From: CAYRPN01 sp964426135
Lineage (GTDB): Bacteria > Planctomycetota > Phycisphaerae > Phycisphaerales > Phycisphaeraceae
Reading direction: 5' to 3'
NCBI GenBank assembly: GCA_964426135.1
Contig: CAYRPN010000059.1
Location: 1 to 34,381 of the forward strand
Length of the DNA: 34,381 nt
Shown here: in pieces, positions 1 through 8,528 of the stretch
Layout of the letters: each line of letters opens with the position of its first letter
How positions within the stretch are numbered: position 1 is the stretch's first letter
Notes under the pieces: model-generated
What the model saw: only the letters and a program-made list of their open reading frames with translations
What the model was told of the DNA's origin: nothing
The model's database searches: none
Translations under genes and position numbers: made by a program

Positions 1-52
1 GAGTCACAGACTCCGGCTCTGACAAGACGAGTACGCATTGGCCGGATGAGCC

Positions 53-1426
53 TCAAATCAACTCCCGCATCGGCCTCACGCCTTCATCCACCAGATACTG
101 CGGCCGGCCCGTCACGTCGAACATGCGTTCCGTCGTCGGGTCGATGCCCAGGTTGCGGTACATCGTGGCCCAGACTTCCTGGAACGTGACGGGGCGGTCG
201 GCGGGGTGTTCGCCGTAGCGGTTGGTCGAGCCGATCACCTGCCCGGTGCGCATGCCGCCGCCGGCGACGACGGCGAAGTTCGCCTGAGGCCAGTGGTCGC
301 GGCTGTTGTTCTGGTTGATCTTGGGCGTGCGGCCGAACTCACCCCACAGGAGCACGGACACGTCCTTGTCGAGGCCGCGTTCATGCAGATCGGTGACCAG
401 GGCGGACAGGCCCATATCGAGCAGCGGGAACTCTTCGCGCGACATGGGATAGTTCATGCCATCGCCGCCGTGCCAGTCCCAGCGCGAGTAGTTGAGCGTG
501 ACGACGCGGGCGCCGGCTTCGACGAGGCGGCGGGCGACGAGGAAGTTGCGGATCATGCGCGGGGCGCCGTCGCGCTGGAAGTGCGTGTCGTTCTTGCCGT
601 AGCGTTCGAGGATGCGCGGGTCTTCCTTGGAGATGTCCAGCGCGTCCACGAGTTTCGACGAGGTGAGGATTCCCAAGGCCTGTTGCGAAAAGGAATCCAG
701 ACCTTCCATCGCGCCGGTGGTGTCGATCTCCCGGCGGAACTTGTCGAGCGAGCCAAGCATCGCGCGGCGGTCGGCGAGGCGATCGAGCGTGATGCCTTGC
801 AGCGTCATGCCTTCGCTCTTGCTTTCAGCGGTCTTGCCGACGAGGCCGACGGGCGCGTGGCCTGCACCGAGGAATCCGCCGGTGCCCGCTTCGCCCCAGG
901 TGCGGTTGCCCGTGGGATACATCAGGGAGAGATTCGCCGGCACCGAGTCATTGGCCGGACCCAGGACCTTGGAGACCCACGCGCTGGCGGCGGGCGTCTT
1001 CATGTTCATCGACGCGGCGGGGCCTTTGCGCCGGCCGGTCATGCACTGGTAGCAGTCGTGCCCGCCATCGGAATCGGCGAGCGAGCGGATGATCGCGAAC
1101 TTGTCCATCATCGCCGCCATGCGCGGGAACAGCTCGCAGATTTCAATGCCCGGCACGTTGGTCTTGATCGGGCTGAACTCGCCGCGAATCTCCACCGGCG
1201 CGTTGGGCTTCGGGTCGAACATATCGATGTGCGACGGCCCGCCCGGCAGATAGATGTGGATGATCGCCTTGTGGCTGCGGCCCTTGCGCTGGTTGGTTTC
1301 GGCGCGCAGCAACTGCGGCAGCGAGAGGCCGCCGGCGAGCATGCCGCCGACCTTGATGAAGTCGCGGCGGGTGGCGCCGTCGCAGTGATTTTTCCGACCG
1401 TCGGGGCGACCGAGGATGTTCAGCAT
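53..1426 (-). CDS. DUF1501 family protein with Tat signal
   Basis: This 457-aa protein begins with a twin-arginine export signal (R20-R21-D-F-I-K followed by a Gly/Leu-rich stretch), so export in folded form is predicted. The body carries DUF1501 (sulfatase/alkaline-phosphatase-fold) hallmarks: HIYLPGGPSHIDMFDPKP near residue 57, WGEFGRTPKIN near residue 360, and a late HWPQANFAVVAGGG segment. DUF1501 proteins are abundant in planctomycetes and usually lie beside DUF1549/DUF1553 cytochromes; their substrate is unknown. Here no such cytochrome is immediately upstream, so the gene stands alone within the visible sequence. The start is supported by a strong Shine-Dalgarno sequence, GGAGGA at 1430-1435, four bases before the ATG. 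Family assignment is firm; the biochemical role is not known. Confidence 0.93.
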   Translation of the reverse strand: MLNILGRPDGRKNHCDGATRRDFIKVGGMLAGGLSLPQLLRAETNQRKGRSHKAIIHIYLPGGPSHIDMFDPKPNAPVEIRGEFSPIKTNVPGIEICELFPRMAAMMDKFAIIRSLADSDGGHDCYQCMTGRRKGPAASMNMKTPAASAWVSKVLGPANDSVPANLSLMYPTGNRTWGEAGTGGFLGAGHAPVGLVGKTAESKSEGMTLQGITLDRLADRRAMLGSLDKFRREIDTTGAMEGLDSFSQQALGILTSSKLVDALDISKEDPRILERYGKNDTHFQRDGAPRMIRNFLVARRLVEAGARVVTLNYSRWDWHGGDGMNYPMSREEFPLLDMGLSALVTDLHERGLDKDVSVLLWGEFGRTPKINQNNSRDHWPQANFAVVAGGGMRTGQVIGSTNRYGEHPADRPVTFQEVWATMYRNLGIDPTTERMFDVTGRPQYLVDEGVRPMRELI

Positions 1427-1500
1427 AAATCCTCCGAAATCAGGAGCGGGCAGCTATCGAGTATTGCCACGGAAACAGGCGAGGTTTCAAGGCTGCGGCC

Positions 1501-1530
1501 ATTAGCCCTCGGCTCCGCCGGGAGACTAAG
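1501..1530. repeat. Family F palindrome, single hairpin
   Basis: The sequence ATTAGCCCTCGGCTCCGCC is followed by GGGAGACTAA, giving a hairpin of the type seen as an inverted pair at 11961-12047. It abuts and slightly overlaps the left end of the composite element at 1527-1733. Confidence 0.6.
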
Positions 1531-1733
1531 GAACGGGATCGAAATAACTTCCCGGATTCAGACGCCAGAATTTTCATTAGGAAAGCAGGAAAAGAGGAAA
1601 TGAGGAACAGAAACAGAGTGCGTCAATCGCCTGAATTGTGTCTGTTCCTGCTTTCCTCGTTTCCTCATTTCCTTAGAAATTCTGACTCGGTCAGTTGGAC
1701 GAGAATCGGGAGGTCATTTCGGTCGCATTCCTA
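1527..1733. repeat. Composite palindromic element A1
   Basis: The outer arms are an imperfect inverted repeat of about 33 bp: TAAGGAACGGGATCGAAAT on the left, and the reverse complement of the right arm reads TTAGGAATGCGACCGAAAT. Inside sits a second inverted pair at 1577-1610 and 1641-1674, made of AGGAAA/GAGGAA repeats. The outer arm recurs at 24222-24351 around an entirely different core. The element lies between two divergent genes. The rest of the 1427-1967 gap shows only a possible promoter near 1934. Confidence 0.8.
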
Positions 1734-1933
1734 AGTCCTTCCAATCATCCGCATTCAATCGCCGTCGGCACGCCGGGGCAGGCGATCGCGGACGCTTCGC
1801 GGCTCTGATGCGGTGTGGGTTGATTCGATGCGCGAGGTTGCGCGTGGGTCTTCCGCTCTGCGAGCGGGCGATGAACGGGGAAGGGCGTTTCGTGGTGCGC
1901 TGATCGCGTTCACTGCTTCGAACGTCTCGTCGC

Positions 1934-1939
1934 TACACT
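1934..1939 (+). promoter_or_regulatory. Possible -10 element TACACT
   Basis: TACACT lies 28 bases before the ATG at 1968. Similar hexamers (TATACT, TACAAT) lie upstream of several other genes in this window. No convincing -35 is visible, so this is tentative. Confidence 0.25.
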
Positions 1940-1967
1940 GGACGCCACACTCCACACCGGATGAACC

Positions 1968-2576
1968 ATGCATCCACCACGACGCTCGCGGCGCAACGCC
2001 GGCTTCATCATTCTGTTCGGCACGAAGACGGTGATCTCGCGCGACTCGCGCGAACCGGTGCAGGCTCGCTGCCCCGGCTGCGGGCGGACGACCACGATCC
2101 AGCCGATGAAGGCGCGGCAGTGGTTCACGCTCTTTTTCATCCCGGTGATTCCGCTCGGCAAAGCGCAGCACTTCTGCCAGTGCCAGGCGTGCCAGGGCCA
2201 GTTCGCGGTGGACATCGACGCGATCAGCCGGCGCGGCGCGATGGCGGAAACCGGCGACTACCAGCGGGCCATCGAGCTCTTCAACGAAATGAAGGCCACG
2301 CCGAAGGACTCGGTCAAACTGCACGCGCTGATGCATGCGTACTGCGAACTGGGCGAGTTCGGCGAGGCGATCGCCGCCGCCCGCGCGTACCCCGAAGCGC
2401 TGAAATCAAGCGAGGTCTGCATGATCGTGCTGGCGCAGGCGTGCGCGGAGCATGGCAACCTGGAAACCGGCATCACCTGGTGCGACCGGGCCTTGGAACT
2501 CAACCCCGCTTCCAGCCCGGCGAAACGCCTGCGCCAGAGCCTGACGGACAAGCTCAGGGATTCCGCGCAACCCTAG
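1968..2576 (+). CDS. Zinc-ribbon and TPR-like protein
   Basis: This 202-aa protein has an N-terminal zinc ribbon built on C35-P-G-C38 and C72-Q-A-C75, separated by KARQWFTLFFIPVIPLGK. That middle segment is typical of the small zinc_ribbon_15-type family. Residues from about 85 to 190 form helix-turn-helix repeats (GDYQRAIELFNEM; GNLETGITWCDRALELNP) with the spacing of tetratricopeptide repeats, which suggests a protein-binding surface. No enzyme motif is visible. The ATG at 1968 is preferred to an overlapping frame at 1961 because only this frame holds the zinc ribbon and TPRs. The stop codon TAG at 2574-2576 is also the first three bases of repeat B1. The specific role is unknown. Confidence 0.85.
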   Translation: MHPPRRSRRNAGFIILFGTKTVISRDSREPVQARCPGCGRTTTIQPMKARQWFTLFFIPVIPLGKAQHFCQCQACQGQFAVDIDAISRRGAMAETGDYQRAIELFNEMKATPKDSVKLHALMHAYCELGEFGEAIAAARAYPEALKSSEVCMIVLAQACAEHGNLETGITWCDRALELNPASSPAKRLRQSLTDKLRDSAQP

Positions 2577-2752
2577 ATTCTGACGGCGTCACTTCTGCGC
2601 ACGGCTGACAGAAGATTGCATCGGGAAAGTCAAAGTAGTGAATGCAAGAATCAAAATGCAAAAGTCAGAACCCGTGGGAGCATCAACTTCTGACTTTTGA
2701 CTCTTGCATTTTGACTTCACTATTTTGACTTTTCCCGGTTCCGTCGGCTTTG
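2574..2752. repeat. Palindromic element B1
   Basis: This element of about 180 bp recurs at 24406-24583. Both copies begin TAGATTCTGAC, continue with CACTTCTGCGCACGGC, and then form a large imperfect hairpin whose arms are runs of GTCAAAATGCAAAAGTCAGAA type. The arms here are about 2623-2670 and 2688-2735. The first three bases form the stop codon of the upstream gene. Confidence 0.85.
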
Positions 2753-2798
2753 GTCCGACGCGCGTGATCCTCGTCGGAGCCGCGACGCGTCAGCGAAC

Positions 2799-2893
2799 GG
2801 ACGCACCATCGGTCAACGGAAGCCCAACCGGTGCGTCCGCGCGGACTTGACGCACCCTACGTCAAACCGCGAATTTTACCTTGCACGGCTCGG
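2799..2893. repeat. Dispersed repeat C1
   Basis: The core CCATCGGTCAACGG, then CCAACCGGTGCGTCCGCG and CTTGACGCACCCTACG, is almost identical to 8566-8632. Similarity fades after CTTGCACGGCTC. GGACGC and GCGTCC halves make it partly palindromic. It follows B1 directly, so the whole 2577-2978 gap is mostly repeat plus a short promoter-proximal stretch. Confidence 0.8.
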
Positions 2894-2927
2894 ACGGATC
2901 GGCCCCTCTTTTCGCCCGGGTTTCGGC

Positions 2928-2933
2928 TATACT
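2928..2933 (+). promoter_or_regulatory. Possible -10 element TATACT
   Basis: TATACT lies 45 bases before the ATG at 2979, just after repeat C1. No good -35 hexamer is seen 17 bases upstream. It would drive the PBP2-RodA pair. Confidence 0.35.
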
Positions 2934-2978
2934 TGAACACGCAGGACGCACTCTTCTCCGCGACGCAGGACGCTTCGC

Positions 2979-5693
2979 ATGTTGCACACCCTTGTGCCCA
3001 GCATGTTCCATCGCCGGCTCCTCCTTCTGGCGGGCATGGCGGTGATTGTCCTTTGCGTGCTCCTTTTCCAACTGGGCAGGCTCACGCTCGTGCAGGGCGA
3101 GCAGTGGCGCGACCGCGCCGAGCACGTCCTCACCACGCAACGCCTCATCCCCACCGCACGCGGCAGCATCACCGATGCCCGCGACCGCATGCTGGCGATG
3201 GATCGGCCCAGCTACGACATCGGCGTGCGCTATGAAGTGATCAGCGGCGAGTGGAGCTACCGCATGGCCCGCGCCGATGCGTGGCGCAAGAACCGGCACC
3301 TGTGGCAAGAGCTTTCCAGCGAGGAGAAAGACAAGTTCGCCGCCGCGGAACGCCCGCGCTACGACGCCCGCATCGAATCGCTGTGGGCGGTGCTGTGCGA
3401 CCTGGGCGACGTGGAGCGCGCCGATCTGGATCGCCGCCGCGCGGACATTGTCCGCAAGGTGAAGCAGATCGCCGACGATGTCTGGGAACGCCAGCAGGCC
3501 CGCCGGGCGACGGAGGAATCGGAAACCGGCGAGCCGCGCGCCATGGAGCGCCGCCCGGTGAGCGAGCAGAAGGCGGCCCACACGCTGCTGGAAAACGTGG
3601 ACGAGGACGCGCTCCTGGAAGTGCGCCGCCTCGTCGCCGAGGCCGACAGCGAGGCCGCACAGCGCAAGCGCGAAAATCGCGTGGCGACTGCGGAGGATGA
3701 ACTGCTGATCTGGGAGCAGGTCGAGGTGCTGCCCTCGCGGCAGCGCGAGTATCCGCTGGAGAACATCACCGTCGAAGTCGATCTTTCCCGCTTCCCTGGC
3801 CCGCTGCGGCAGGACAAGCGCGTCGATGTCACCGTCGAAGGCGCGGCGTGGCTTCTGGTCGGCGACATGCGGCCGATCTGGAAAGAGGACGTGGAACGCA
3901 GGCCGTTTCGGCGGCCTACACCTGATGTACATCAAGAGCCGCGCACGTCAGTAAGCGGTGCCTTGAGCGAGCCGCGCACGTCAGTAAGCGGTGCCTTGAG
4001 CGAGCCGCGCACGTCAGTAAGCGGTGCCTTGAACGAGCCGCGCACGTCAGTAAGCGGGGATGAAGCAATCGCTCTTGATTCGCAATCCGCTCCCTCACGG
4101 TCGCGGCTCGTCACGGAAGCACAGACTGACCTTGGCGGTTACCTCCCCGGCGATCGCGCCGGCCGCAGCGGCGTCGAGGCGTCGCTGGAGGACAAACTGC
4201 GCGGCACGCGCGGGCGGGTCATCGAATACATCGATGGCTCCCACGACGCCATTCGCACCGATCCCGTCGCCGGGAGCGATGTGAAACTTTCCATCGACGT
4301 CATGCTGCAGGCGCGGGTCATGGCGCTGATGGATCCGAAGCTCGGCCTGATGCGCGTGCAACCCTGGCATGCGAAAGATCTGGCGAATCACGCCGACGAT
4401 CATCCCGGCGAAGAACCGACCATCGATCCGCTGCGGCCCAAACTGGGCGAACCGCTCAACGGCGCAGCGGTGATCATCGACATCAAGACGGGCCGGGTGC
4501 TGGCGGCGGTAAGCGTGCCCAGCGTGACGCCGCGCATGCTGCGCGAGCAGGGCCCGGCGGTGTGGAACGATCCGATCAATCGGCCCTTCGTCAACCGCGC
4601 GATTTCGCAGCCGTATCAGCCCGGCTCCACCATCAAGCCGATGGTGCTGGCGGCGGCGGTCACCGATCGATTGCTGACAGCGGATGGCCGAATCAGTTGC
4701 TGCGGGCACCTGCATCCCGATCAGCCCACGCGCTACCGCTGCTGGATCTACAAACATTTCAACGGCATCACGCACGACCAGGTCGCCGGCGGCCCGCTCG
4801 ACGGCGCGGCGGGCATCGCGCGAAGCTGCAACATTTTCTTCTTCACGCTCGGCCAGCGCCTCGGACCGCAGCGACTGCTCTGGTGGTACGACGGTTTCGG
4901 CCTGGGGCGCGAGACGAACTGCGGCGTGGCGGATGAATCGCGCGGCAGATTGCCCGGCATGCGGCGAGCGCATCTGACCCCCTCTCCCCCCGCCGCGGGG
5001 GGAGAGGGCAGGGGTGAGGGGGCCGGGCAACTGTTGGCACAAGGCGCGCGGAACCCCCTCACCCCACCCTCTCCCCCGACGGACCGGGGGAGAGGGAGTC
5101 AAGACACCGGCGAACGCGAACACCTCTCCACCAGCGATGCGATCATGATGGGCATCGGCCAGGGCCGGGTGGAGTGGACCGTGCTCCAGGCCGCCAACGC
5201 TTACGCCACGCTGGGCCGCGGCGGTTATGTGCTCGATCCCACGTTCATCGCAGGCATCGCCGGTGATCCGCCGACCAAGCGCCGCAGCGAGGACCTGCGC
5301 CTCGATCCGCGCGGCGTCGAAGTCGCCATGCAGGGCCTCTACGACGCCGTCTACAAGCCGTATGGCACCGCCCATCACTTCGCGCTGATCGAGGGCAAGC
5401 CCGTGATTTTCGATTGCCCGGGCGTCAAAGTCTTCGGCAAGTCCGGCACCGCCACCGCCCCGCCGCTGCGCCCGCCCATCGATGACAACGGCGACGGCCT
5501 GCCCGATCGCTACGGCGACGCCGTCCGCGCCGGCGACCATGCCTGGTTCACAGGCCTGATCCAGAAGCAGGGCTCCACCCGCCCCGACTACGCCATCGCC
5601 GTCATCGTCGAATACGGCGGCAGCGGCGGCGCGGTGGCCGCGCCGATCGCCAACCAGATCCTGTACGCGCTCAAGGCGGAGGGATATTTGTGA
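2979..5693 (+). CDS. mrdA: PBP2-type peptidoglycan transpeptidase
   Basis: This is a class B penicillin-binding protein that would cross-link peptidoglycan during elongation together with RodA, encoded downstream. A membrane anchor spans about residues 12-34. R61-G-S-I-T-D matches the conserved start of the PBP dimerisation domain. The transpeptidase motifs are complete: S550-T-I-K553 (catalytic serine), S616-C-N618 and K821-S-G823. At 904 aa it is much longer than the usual 600-700 aa. Part of the excess is a charged helical region (about 85-250). The rest is repeat-derived: four near-identical 11-residue units EPRTSVSGALS from residue 320, and a palindrome-derived loop at about 667-706 between SxN and KSG. 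All of it stays in frame. Start codons at 2979 and 3003 are both possible. Confidence 0.92.
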   Translation: MLHTLVPSMFHRRLLLLAGMAVIVLCVLLFQLGRLTLVQGEQWRDRAEHVLTTQRLIPTARGSITDARDRMLAMDRPSYDIGVRYEVISGEWSYRMARADAWRKNRHLWQELSSEEKDKFAAAERPRYDARIESLWAVLCDLGDVERADLDRRRADIVRKVKQIADDVWERQQARRATEESETGEPRAMERRPVSEQKAAHTLLENVDEDALLEVRRLVAEADSEAAQRKRENRVATAEDELLIWEQVEVLPSRQREYPLENITVEVDLSRFPGPLRQDKRVDVTVEGAAWLLVGDMRPIWKEDVERRPFRRPTPDVHQEPRTSVSGALSEPRTSVSGALSEPRTSVSGALNEPRTSVSGDEAIALDSQSAPSRSRLVTEAQTDLGGYLPGDRAGRSGVEASLEDKLRGTRGRVIEYIDGSHDAIRTDPVAGSDVKLSIDVMLQARVMALMDPKLGLMRVQPWHAKDLANHADDHPGEEPTIDPLRPKLGEPLNGAAVIIDIKTGRVLAAVSVPSVTPRMLREQGPAVWNDPINRPFVNRAISQPYQPGSTIKPMVLAAAVTDRLLTADGRISCCGHLHPDQPTRYRCWIYKHFNGITHDQVAGGPLDGAAGIARSCNIFFFTLGQRLGPQRLLWWYDGFGLGRETNCGVADESRGRLPGMRRAHLTPSPPAAGGEGRGEGAGQLLAQGARNPLTPPSPPTDRGRGSQDTGEREHLSTSDAIMMGIGQGRVEWTVLQAANAYATLGRGGYVLDPTFIAGIAGDPPTKRRSEDLRLDPRGVEVAMQGLYDAVYKPYGTAHHFALIEGKPVIFDCPGVKVFGKSGTATAPPLRPPIDDNGDGLPDRYGDAVRAGDHAWFTGLIQKQGSTRPDYAIAVIVEYGGSGGAVAAPIANQILYALKAEGYL
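3936..4109. repeat. 33-bp tandem array plus inverted half inside PBP2
   Basis: Three full 33-bp units start at 3936, 3969 and 4002, and a partial fourth starts at 4035. Each begins GAGCCGCGCACGTCAGTAAG and is translated as EPRTSVSGALS (the third ends ALN). At 4087-4109 a diverged inverted copy reads CCGCTCCCTCACGG then TCGCGGCTC. The same core, GAGCCGCGCACGAAGTAAGC, forms the arms of the intergenic palindrome at 24601-24789, so this is a dispersed element amplified within a gene. Confidence 0.9.
4977..5097. repeat. Family E palindrome inside PBP2
   Basis: The first hairpin CCCCCTCTCCCCCCGCCGCG/GGGGGAGAGGG with GGGGTGAGGG is followed about 40 bases later by an inverted second copy, CCCTCACCCCACC then CTCTCCCCCGACGG. 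The element is read in frame as LTPSPPAAGGEGRGEG through PSPPTDRGRG. It belongs to the same family as the intergenic copies at 21031-21227 and 26607-26803 and the intragenic copy at 13938-13981. Confidence 0.88.
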
Positions 5694-5698
5694 AAAAC

Positions 5699-5740
5699 GG
5701 TTAGCGGTCGGGCCGAGTCGGCGAGGCCCGACCGCTAACC
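5699..5740. terminator. Perfect 16-bp hairpin between PBP2 and RodA
   Basis: GGTTAGCGGTCGGGCC pairs perfectly with GGCCCGACCGCTAACC across a 10-base loop, starting five bases after the PBP2 stop codon. No T-run follows on either strand, so it may be a repeat-type hairpin that tunes rodA expression or mRNA stability, not a true terminator. Confidence 0.5.
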
Positions 5741-5810
5741 TTCGATTCGTTCCGTATGCCGCCTTGTCAATAACCATTCACGATTCATCACTCACCACTA
5801 ACGATTCGCC

Positions 5811-7004
5811 TTGTCTTCTCCCCTGACATCCCGCCTCGCCCCGCTCCGCCCGGTCTTCATCGCCATGGCGGCGGCCGTCGGTCTAACCTGCATCGGCATG
5901 GCGGCGATGAGCGCGGCGCATCCCGACTTCGCCGCCGCCCAACGCAAGTGGCTCTTCGTTTCCTTCCTCGCCATGCTGGTCTGTCTCGTGCCGCATCCGC
6001 GCGTCATCGGCATGGCGACGCTGCCGATGATGATCCTCATCACCGCCCTGCTCGTGCTGCTTGTCCTGCCCGGCGTGCCGCGATGGCTGGTGCCTGTGCG
6101 CAACGGAACGCGAGCGTGGATCAACCTTAATTTCATGATGTTTCAGCCGTCGGAGCTGGCCAAGATCATCTTCGTCATCGCCCTGGCGCGGTACCTGCGA
6201 TTCCGCGAGAACTACCGCACGCTCGCCGGTTTGCTGGTGCCCTTCGCGATCATGTTCGTGCCGGTGATCCTCATCCTGAAAGAACCGGACCTGGGCACCG
6301 CGATCCTGTTTCCCATGGCGCTCTTCGGCGTGCTCATGGCGGCGGGGGCGAAGCTGAAGCACCTGTTCACGCTGGCGGGCCTGGCCGTCGTCGCGATCGC
6401 GATCAACGTCGCGATGATCTACACGCTGCCCGAATCGATGCAGCTCCTGCGGCCACACCAGCGCGCCCGCATTGTCGCCATGGTCAGCCAGATTCGCGGC
6501 GACATGCGCTACATCGAGGACACCGGCTACCAGCAGTACAAAGCCATGACCCTCGTCGGCGCCGGCAAGGCCGACGGCTACGGCGCGGAGCGCTCCGCGG
6601 TGATCGTCGGCCAGAACCGCCTGCCGGAGGATCACAACGACATGATCTTCGCCGTGATCGTCAATCGCTGGGGCTTCAAAGGCGCGCTGGCGGTGCTGTC
6701 GCTCTACGGCGTGCTGATCGTGTCGCTGCTGGCGATGGCGGCGCGATCGAAGGACCCCTTCGCACGGCTCGCGCTCGTCGGTTTCGCCGGCCTCATCTTC
6801 ACGCAGATGGCGATCAACATCGGGATGAATATCGGCCTCCTGCCGATCATCGGCATCACCCTGCCCTTCGTTTCCTACGGCGGGTCCAGCCTCGTCTCCA
6901 CCTATCTGATGATCGGCCTGGCCGCCAACTTCGCGCTGCAACGGCGCACGATCCTCGCCCGGCCGAGCTTCGAGTTCGACCACGTCGAAGCCGCGGTGCG
7001 CTGA
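5811..7004 (+). CDS. rodA: RodA/FtsW family peptidoglycan glycosyltransferase
   Basis: This 397-aa polytopic membrane protein of the SEDS family polymerises glycan strands from lipid II and partners a class B PBP. Conserved features are VGQNRLPEDHNDMIFAVI near residue 265, a long hydrophobic series of roughly ten membrane segments, and the C-terminal signature ITLPFVSYGGSS (S355-Y-G-G-S-S360). Its position 117 bp after the PBP2 gene, on the same strand, favours RodA over FtsW. The start shown is TTG at 5811; an in-frame ATG at 5865 would remove 18 residues. The upstream spacer holds a perfect hairpin and a CATTCACGATTCATCAC-type simple stretch, so the pair may be transcribed together but tuned separately. 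Confidence 0.92.
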   Translation: MSSPLTSRLAPLRPVFIAMAAAVGLTCIGMAAMSAAHPDFAAAQRKWLFVSFLAMLVCLVPHPRVIGMATLPMMILITALLVLLVLPGVPRWLVPVRNGTRAWINLNFMMFQPSELAKIIFVIALARYLRFRENYRTLAGLLVPFAIMFVPVILILKEPDLGTAILFPMALFGVLMAAGAKLKHLFTLAGLAVVAIAINVAMIYTLPESMQLLRPHQRARIVAMVSQIRGDMRYIEDTGYQQYKAMTLVGAGKADGYGAERSAVIVGQNRLPEDHNDMIFAVIVNRWGFKGALAVLSLYGVLIVSLLAMAARSKDPFARLALVGFAGLIFTQMAINIGMNIGLLPIIGITLPFVSYGGSSLVSTYLMIGLAANFALQRRTILARPSFEFDHVEAAVR

Positions 7005-7099
7005 ACCTGTTGGTGCGATAGGACAGACATGCGATGATGCGGGGCCATGCCTGCGAGTCGCCGCGGCGTTGTCCTGTGCCTCTGACTACACGGTGCCTG

Positions 7100-8464
7100 A
7101 TGCGACTTTTTTCGCTTCCTGTCTTCCTTTTCCTCCTTGTCATCGGCGCCGCGCCGTTGCACGTCGCCGCCGCGACCAAGCCCAACATCCTCTTCATCGT
7201 CGCCGATGATCTGGGCTGGAGCGATGTCGGCTGGCACAGCGGCTTCGGCAAGACGCCGCACATGGACAAGCTTGTCAAGGAAGGCATCGAACTGGATCAG
7301 CACTACGTCCAGCCCGTCTGCACGCCCACCCGCGCGGCCCTGTTGAGCGGGCGATATCCAGGCCGCTTCGGCCCCCACGCGCTCGCCCCCAGCAACCTCC
7401 GCGCGATGCCCATCGGCACCGTCACCCTCGCCTCTGCGCTCAAGTCCATGGGCTACGCCACCGTGCAGACCGGCAAGTGGCACCTGGGCGCCAAACAGGA
7501 ATGGGGGCCTACCGCGTTCGGATTCGATCACGGCTACGGCACGCTCACCGGCGCGGCCGATCCGTGGACGCACAAGTACCGCAAGGGCACGTACGAGGAC
7601 ACCTGGCACCGCGACGGCAAGCGCCTCGATGAAGAGGGCAACGCCACGGAACTGGTCGCGGCGGAAGCGGTGCGCCGCATCGAGGAAAAGAAGGGGCCGT
7701 GGTTCATCTACGTCGCCTTCCACGCGGTGCACACGCCGGTCGATGCCCCGGAGGAATTCAAGAAACTCTACGACGGCGTGAAGTTCCACGACGAACCGGC
7801 AAAGCAGGATTCGCGATTGCGCATGGCGGCGATGGTGTCGCAGATGGATACGAAGATCGGGCAGATGGTTGCCGCGCTGGAGAAGACCGGGCAGCGCCAG
7901 AACACGCTGATCGTCTTCACCAGCGACAACGGCGGGATCGAATCGCTGCAGAACGCGTACGTCGGCAAAGTCGGGCATTCGCCGCTAAATAGCGAGAACG
8001 ATCCGCTGCGTGGCCAGAAGGCAACGCTGTTCGAAGGCGGCACGCGAGTCTGCGCGTTTGCCAACTGGCCCGGGAAGCTGAAGCCGCGCAAGGTCACGAC
8101 GCCGATGCACGTGGTGGACTGGTTTCCCACGATTGCGGCGCTGGTGGGATTCGCGCCGACAACGGACCTGCGATGGGACGGCGTCAACCAGTGGCCGCTA
8201 TTGAGCGGCGCGACGGACAAGAGCGCCGAGCGATCGATCTACATCGCCTTCGGCGGGCATTCGCTGCGCCGCGGCGACTGGAAACTCATCCAGCAAGGCA
8301 AGGGCGATCCGCAGCTTTTCAACATCGCCCTCGATCCATTCGAGAAGACGAACCGCGCCAAGGACGAGTCGGCGAAGGTTGCCGAACTCAGTCGGTTGCT
8401 GGAGGCGGAGCAGGCGAAGGACATGAAAGAACTGCCCGCCGACCTGAAGGGGCAGCCGCGATGA
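7100..8464 (+). CDS. Secreted type I sulfatase
   Basis: This is a formylglycine-dependent sulfatase that would remove sulfate esters, probably from polysaccharides. The CTPTR box, C74 when counted from 7100, matches the C-x-P-x-R formylglycine motif and is followed by AALLSGRYPGRFG. Metal-binding segments NILFIVADDLGWSDVG and FTSDNGGIES are present. I choose the ATG at 7100 because it gives a clean signal peptide (MRLFSLPVFLFLLVIGAAP, then cleavage near AAA). The longer frame from 7034 would prefix an unlikely 22-residue Arg/Cys-rich segment. Length, 454 aa, is normal. The gene converges on a DUF1501 gene across repeat C2. The exact substrate cannot be read from the sequence, and no maturase (FGE or anSME) is in the window. 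Confidence 0.93.
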   Translation: MRLFSLPVFLFLLVIGAAPLHVAAATKPNILFIVADDLGWSDVGWHSGFGKTPHMDKLVKEGIELDQHYVQPVCTPTRAALLSGRYPGRFGPHALAPSNLRAMPIGTVTLASALKSMGYATVQTGKWHLGAKQEWGPTAFGFDHGYGTLTGAADPWTHKYRKGTYEDTWHRDGKRLDEEGNATELVAAEAVRRIEEKKGPWFIYVAFHAVHTPVDAPEEFKKLYDGVKFHDEPAKQDSRLRMAAMVSQMDTKIGQMVAALEKTGQRQNTLIVFTSDNGGIESLQNAYVGKVGHSPLNSENDPLRGQKATLFEGGTRVCAFANWPGKLKPRKVTTPMHVVDWFPTIAALVGFAPTTDLRWDGVNQWPLLSGATDKSAERSIYIAFGGHSLRRGDWKLIQQGKGDPQLFNIALDPFEKTNRAKDESAKVAELSRLLEAEQAKDMKELPADLKGQPR

Positions 8465-8528
8465 ATGCGGCGCGAGCGCCAAGGAATAGTGCAAGATGAA
8501 GACCGCATCGAAGACCGCGACTGGGTAA

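Noticed and set aside
206..1603. Long plus-strand reading frame (465 aa) opposite the DUF1501 gene
   Set aside because: It is His/Arg/Ala-rich without family resemblance and mirrors codon structure of the minus-strand gene, which has a Tat signal, conserved motifs and a strong ribosome-binding site.
3936..4109. Possible CRISPR array
   Set aside because: The 33-bp units are directly tandem with no variable spacers and are translated in frame; no cas genes are near.
4095..5777. Long minus-strand frame (560 aa) opposite PBP2
   Set aside because: The plus strand has all transpeptidase motifs; the minus-strand text has no recognisable domain and is a GC-driven open frame.
7034..7099. Longer start for the first sulfatase
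   Set aside because: It would place an Arg/Cys-rich 22-residue segment before a perfect signal peptide beginning at 7100.
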